A stretch of 18,043 nt of DNA from Ramicandelaber brevisporus (taxonomy: Eukaryota > Kickxellomycota > Ramicandelaberales > Ramicandelaberaceae): contig MU603083.1 of assembly GCA_025201865.1 (NCBI GenBank), forward strand, positions 2,309 to 20,351, written 5' to 3'. The first letter of the stretch is position 1. Each line of letters starts with the position of its first letter. This document shows, one piece after another, positions 17,260 through 18,043 of the stretch. Below the pieces are notes generated by a model. That model had not been told where the DNA came from. It made no database searches and saw only the letters and a program-made list of their open reading frames with translations. The position numbers and the translations under genes were made by a program.

Positions 17260-17290
17260 CGCTCCGTTTACTTTATCTTCTTTCCTTTAG

Positions 17291-17382
17291 TGAGCATTGT
17301 GTGACGCCAGCATGTATGAAAGCTATCCTGCTCTTCTTTATCGAGCAGCATACATTGCCAGCCGATTTCTTTTGAATGTTCA
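17291..17382 (+). promoter_or_regulatory. SECIS element (form 2) in the 3' UTR
   Basis: Helix I: TGAGCATT (17291-17298) with AATGTTCA (17375-17382), 8 bp including one G-U. Core quartet: TGAC (17302-17305, preceded by G, giving GUGAC) opposite CGAT (17363-17366), allowing tandem G.A/A.G pairs with a U.U beside them. Helix II: 17306-17318 with 17349-17362, ending in a perfect 7-bp ATGTATG/CATACAT with a small internal mismatch and one bulge. Apical bulge: AAA at 17319-17321, 13 bases after the quartet. Extra apical stem: CTGCTC (17328-17333) with GAGCAG (17343-17348), typical of form 2. It lies 32 bases after the stop and about 1.1 kb after the UGA. Confidence 0.88.
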
Positions 17383-17508
17383 CATCTTTTTCTTTTTCTT
17401 TTTAATTCATTTTTCACTTCGTTTTTTTCATTTCTTTTTTTCTATTGTTTCGCACACACCGTACATTTGCATCTGTTCGGCAGTTGTTGCAATAGCTAGC
17501 TCTCCAAG

Positions 17509-18043
17509 ATGACCTCGATGGAGTGTGCTGCCATTGCTGCTGCTGTTTCTGCTGCTGCTGTTTCTGCTACCAGAAGTTGTCCTACCTGTGGTACGAACTT
17601 GACAACGTCTCGATTCAATCTCGATTTAGAAGTAGAGTTTTGCCCAAGCACCGACTGCTTGTTTCCGTTTGATCAGCCTGACTTTAGCGGTCGTTATCTG
17701 CGGAAGCGCACTGACGACCTGTCTGCCTCATTTTCAGCGAGAGCACTGGATATTGCCAACATGTACTTTGGCTCTGTCCTGCGCTCTTCTTGTTCTGCAA
17801 GCACTGAAAATGAAGGCAACAATAGGCGAAGCAAACGGAAGCGAGTCAAGTCATCAAACAATGGTGCCATTGGGAAAGTAACATCTACATCTGCATCTGC
17901 ATCTGAACCGATGATTACTTTACAATCCTTGTGTGAGCCATCTTTGCAGTCTCGGTCGCCTTCAATTGGTTCATCAGCGTCTTCATTGCAAAATATTAAG
18001 CGAAGAAGACTTGATGAACAATCAGTTGAGGCATCCCGTGCTG
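17509..18043 (+). CDS. Zinc-ribbon protein, 3' end outside the window
   Basis: Open from the ATG at 17509 (context CTCCAAGATGA) to the end of the window, 178 codons, with no stop. After an Ala/Val/Ser-rich start there is a four-cysteine motif, Cys-Pro-Thr-Cys (residues 24-27) and Phe-Cys-Pro-Ser-Thr-Asp-Cys-Leu-Phe-Pro-Phe (about 45-55), i.e. CxxC...CxxxxC, a zinc-ribbon or zinc-knuckle arrangement. This pattern recalls the N-terminal zinc motif of USPL1-like proteins, but the match is too short to name it. Next come a helical stretch (about 70-95), a basic patch (Arg-Arg-Ser-Lys-Arg-Lys-Arg, a possible nuclear localisation signal) and Ser-rich low complexity with another Lys-Arg-Arg-Arg. Probably a nuclear protein; function unknown. 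The start is 250 bases after the selenophosphate synthetase stop, in the same orientation, so its promoter lies in or beside the SECIS-bearing 3' UTR. Confidence 0.7.
   Translation, partial: MTSMECAAIAAAVSAAAVSATRSCPTCGTNLTTSRFNLDLEVEFCPSTDCLFPFDQPDFSGRYLRKRTDDLSASFSARALDIANMYFGSVLRSSCSASTENEGNNRRSKRKRVKSSNNGAIGKVTSTSASASEPMITLQSLCEPSLQSRSPSIGSSASSLQNIKRRRLDEQSVEASRA

Noticed and set aside
1-18043. tRNA, rRNA, CRISPR, transposon or viral remnants
   Set aside because: No T-arm GGTTCGA-type motif with a matching cloverleaf, no spaced repeat array, and no transposase, reverse transcriptase or terminal repeats were found on reading both strands by eye.

Overview
The window is nuclear DNA from a eukaryote with a fairly compact genome, most likely an early-diverging fungus such as a chytrid. 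The grounds are a fungal-type Rtt109 histone acetyltransferase, a CAF-1 large subunit, eIF3m, a mitochondrial Qri7/OSGEPL1, one clear spliceosomal intron (GTATGT...CAG), and many polyQ, polyS, polyA and polyH tracts. This placement is inference; no rRNA or other phylogenetic marker is present.

Layout, left to right: Rtt109 (+, 6-1289); an unrecognised helical protein (-, 1425-2480); a long gene-poor gap; a polyQ-rich zinc-ribbon and possible PH-domain protein (-, 3518-6143) whose frame is broken by a tandem duplication of about 110 bp; another gap; eIF3m (-, two exons, 7054-8563), divergent from Qri7/OSGEPL1 (+, 8857-10209); CAF-1 large subunit Cac1 (-, 10429-13254); a His-rich membrane-associated protein (+, 14158-15024); selenophosphate synthetase (+, 15943-17259); and the 5' part of a zinc-ribbon protein (+, 17509 to the window edge).

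The most notable content is the selenophosphate synthetase. Its catalytic position is an in-frame UGA (16174-16176), inside the conserved motif Lys-Gly-[UGA]-Gly-Cys-Lys-Val-Pro. Automatic ORF calling splits the gene at this codon. Directly downstream, at 17291-17382, the 3' UTR folds into a textbook form-2 SECIS element, with a UGA/GA non-Watson-Crick quartet, a 13-nt spacing to an AAA bulge and an extra apical stem. The gene is therefore almost certainly a genuine SPS2 selenoprotein. Selenocysteine use is rare in fungi, so the source organism is of interest.

Rtt109 (H3K56 acetylation) and CAF-1 (deposition of newly made, K56-acetylated H3-H4) act in the same replication-coupled chromatin pathway, although here they lie about 9 kb apart on opposite strands. 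The other genes are housekeeping or unassigned, and there is no sign of an operon, a mobile element, a CRISPR array or a tRNA.
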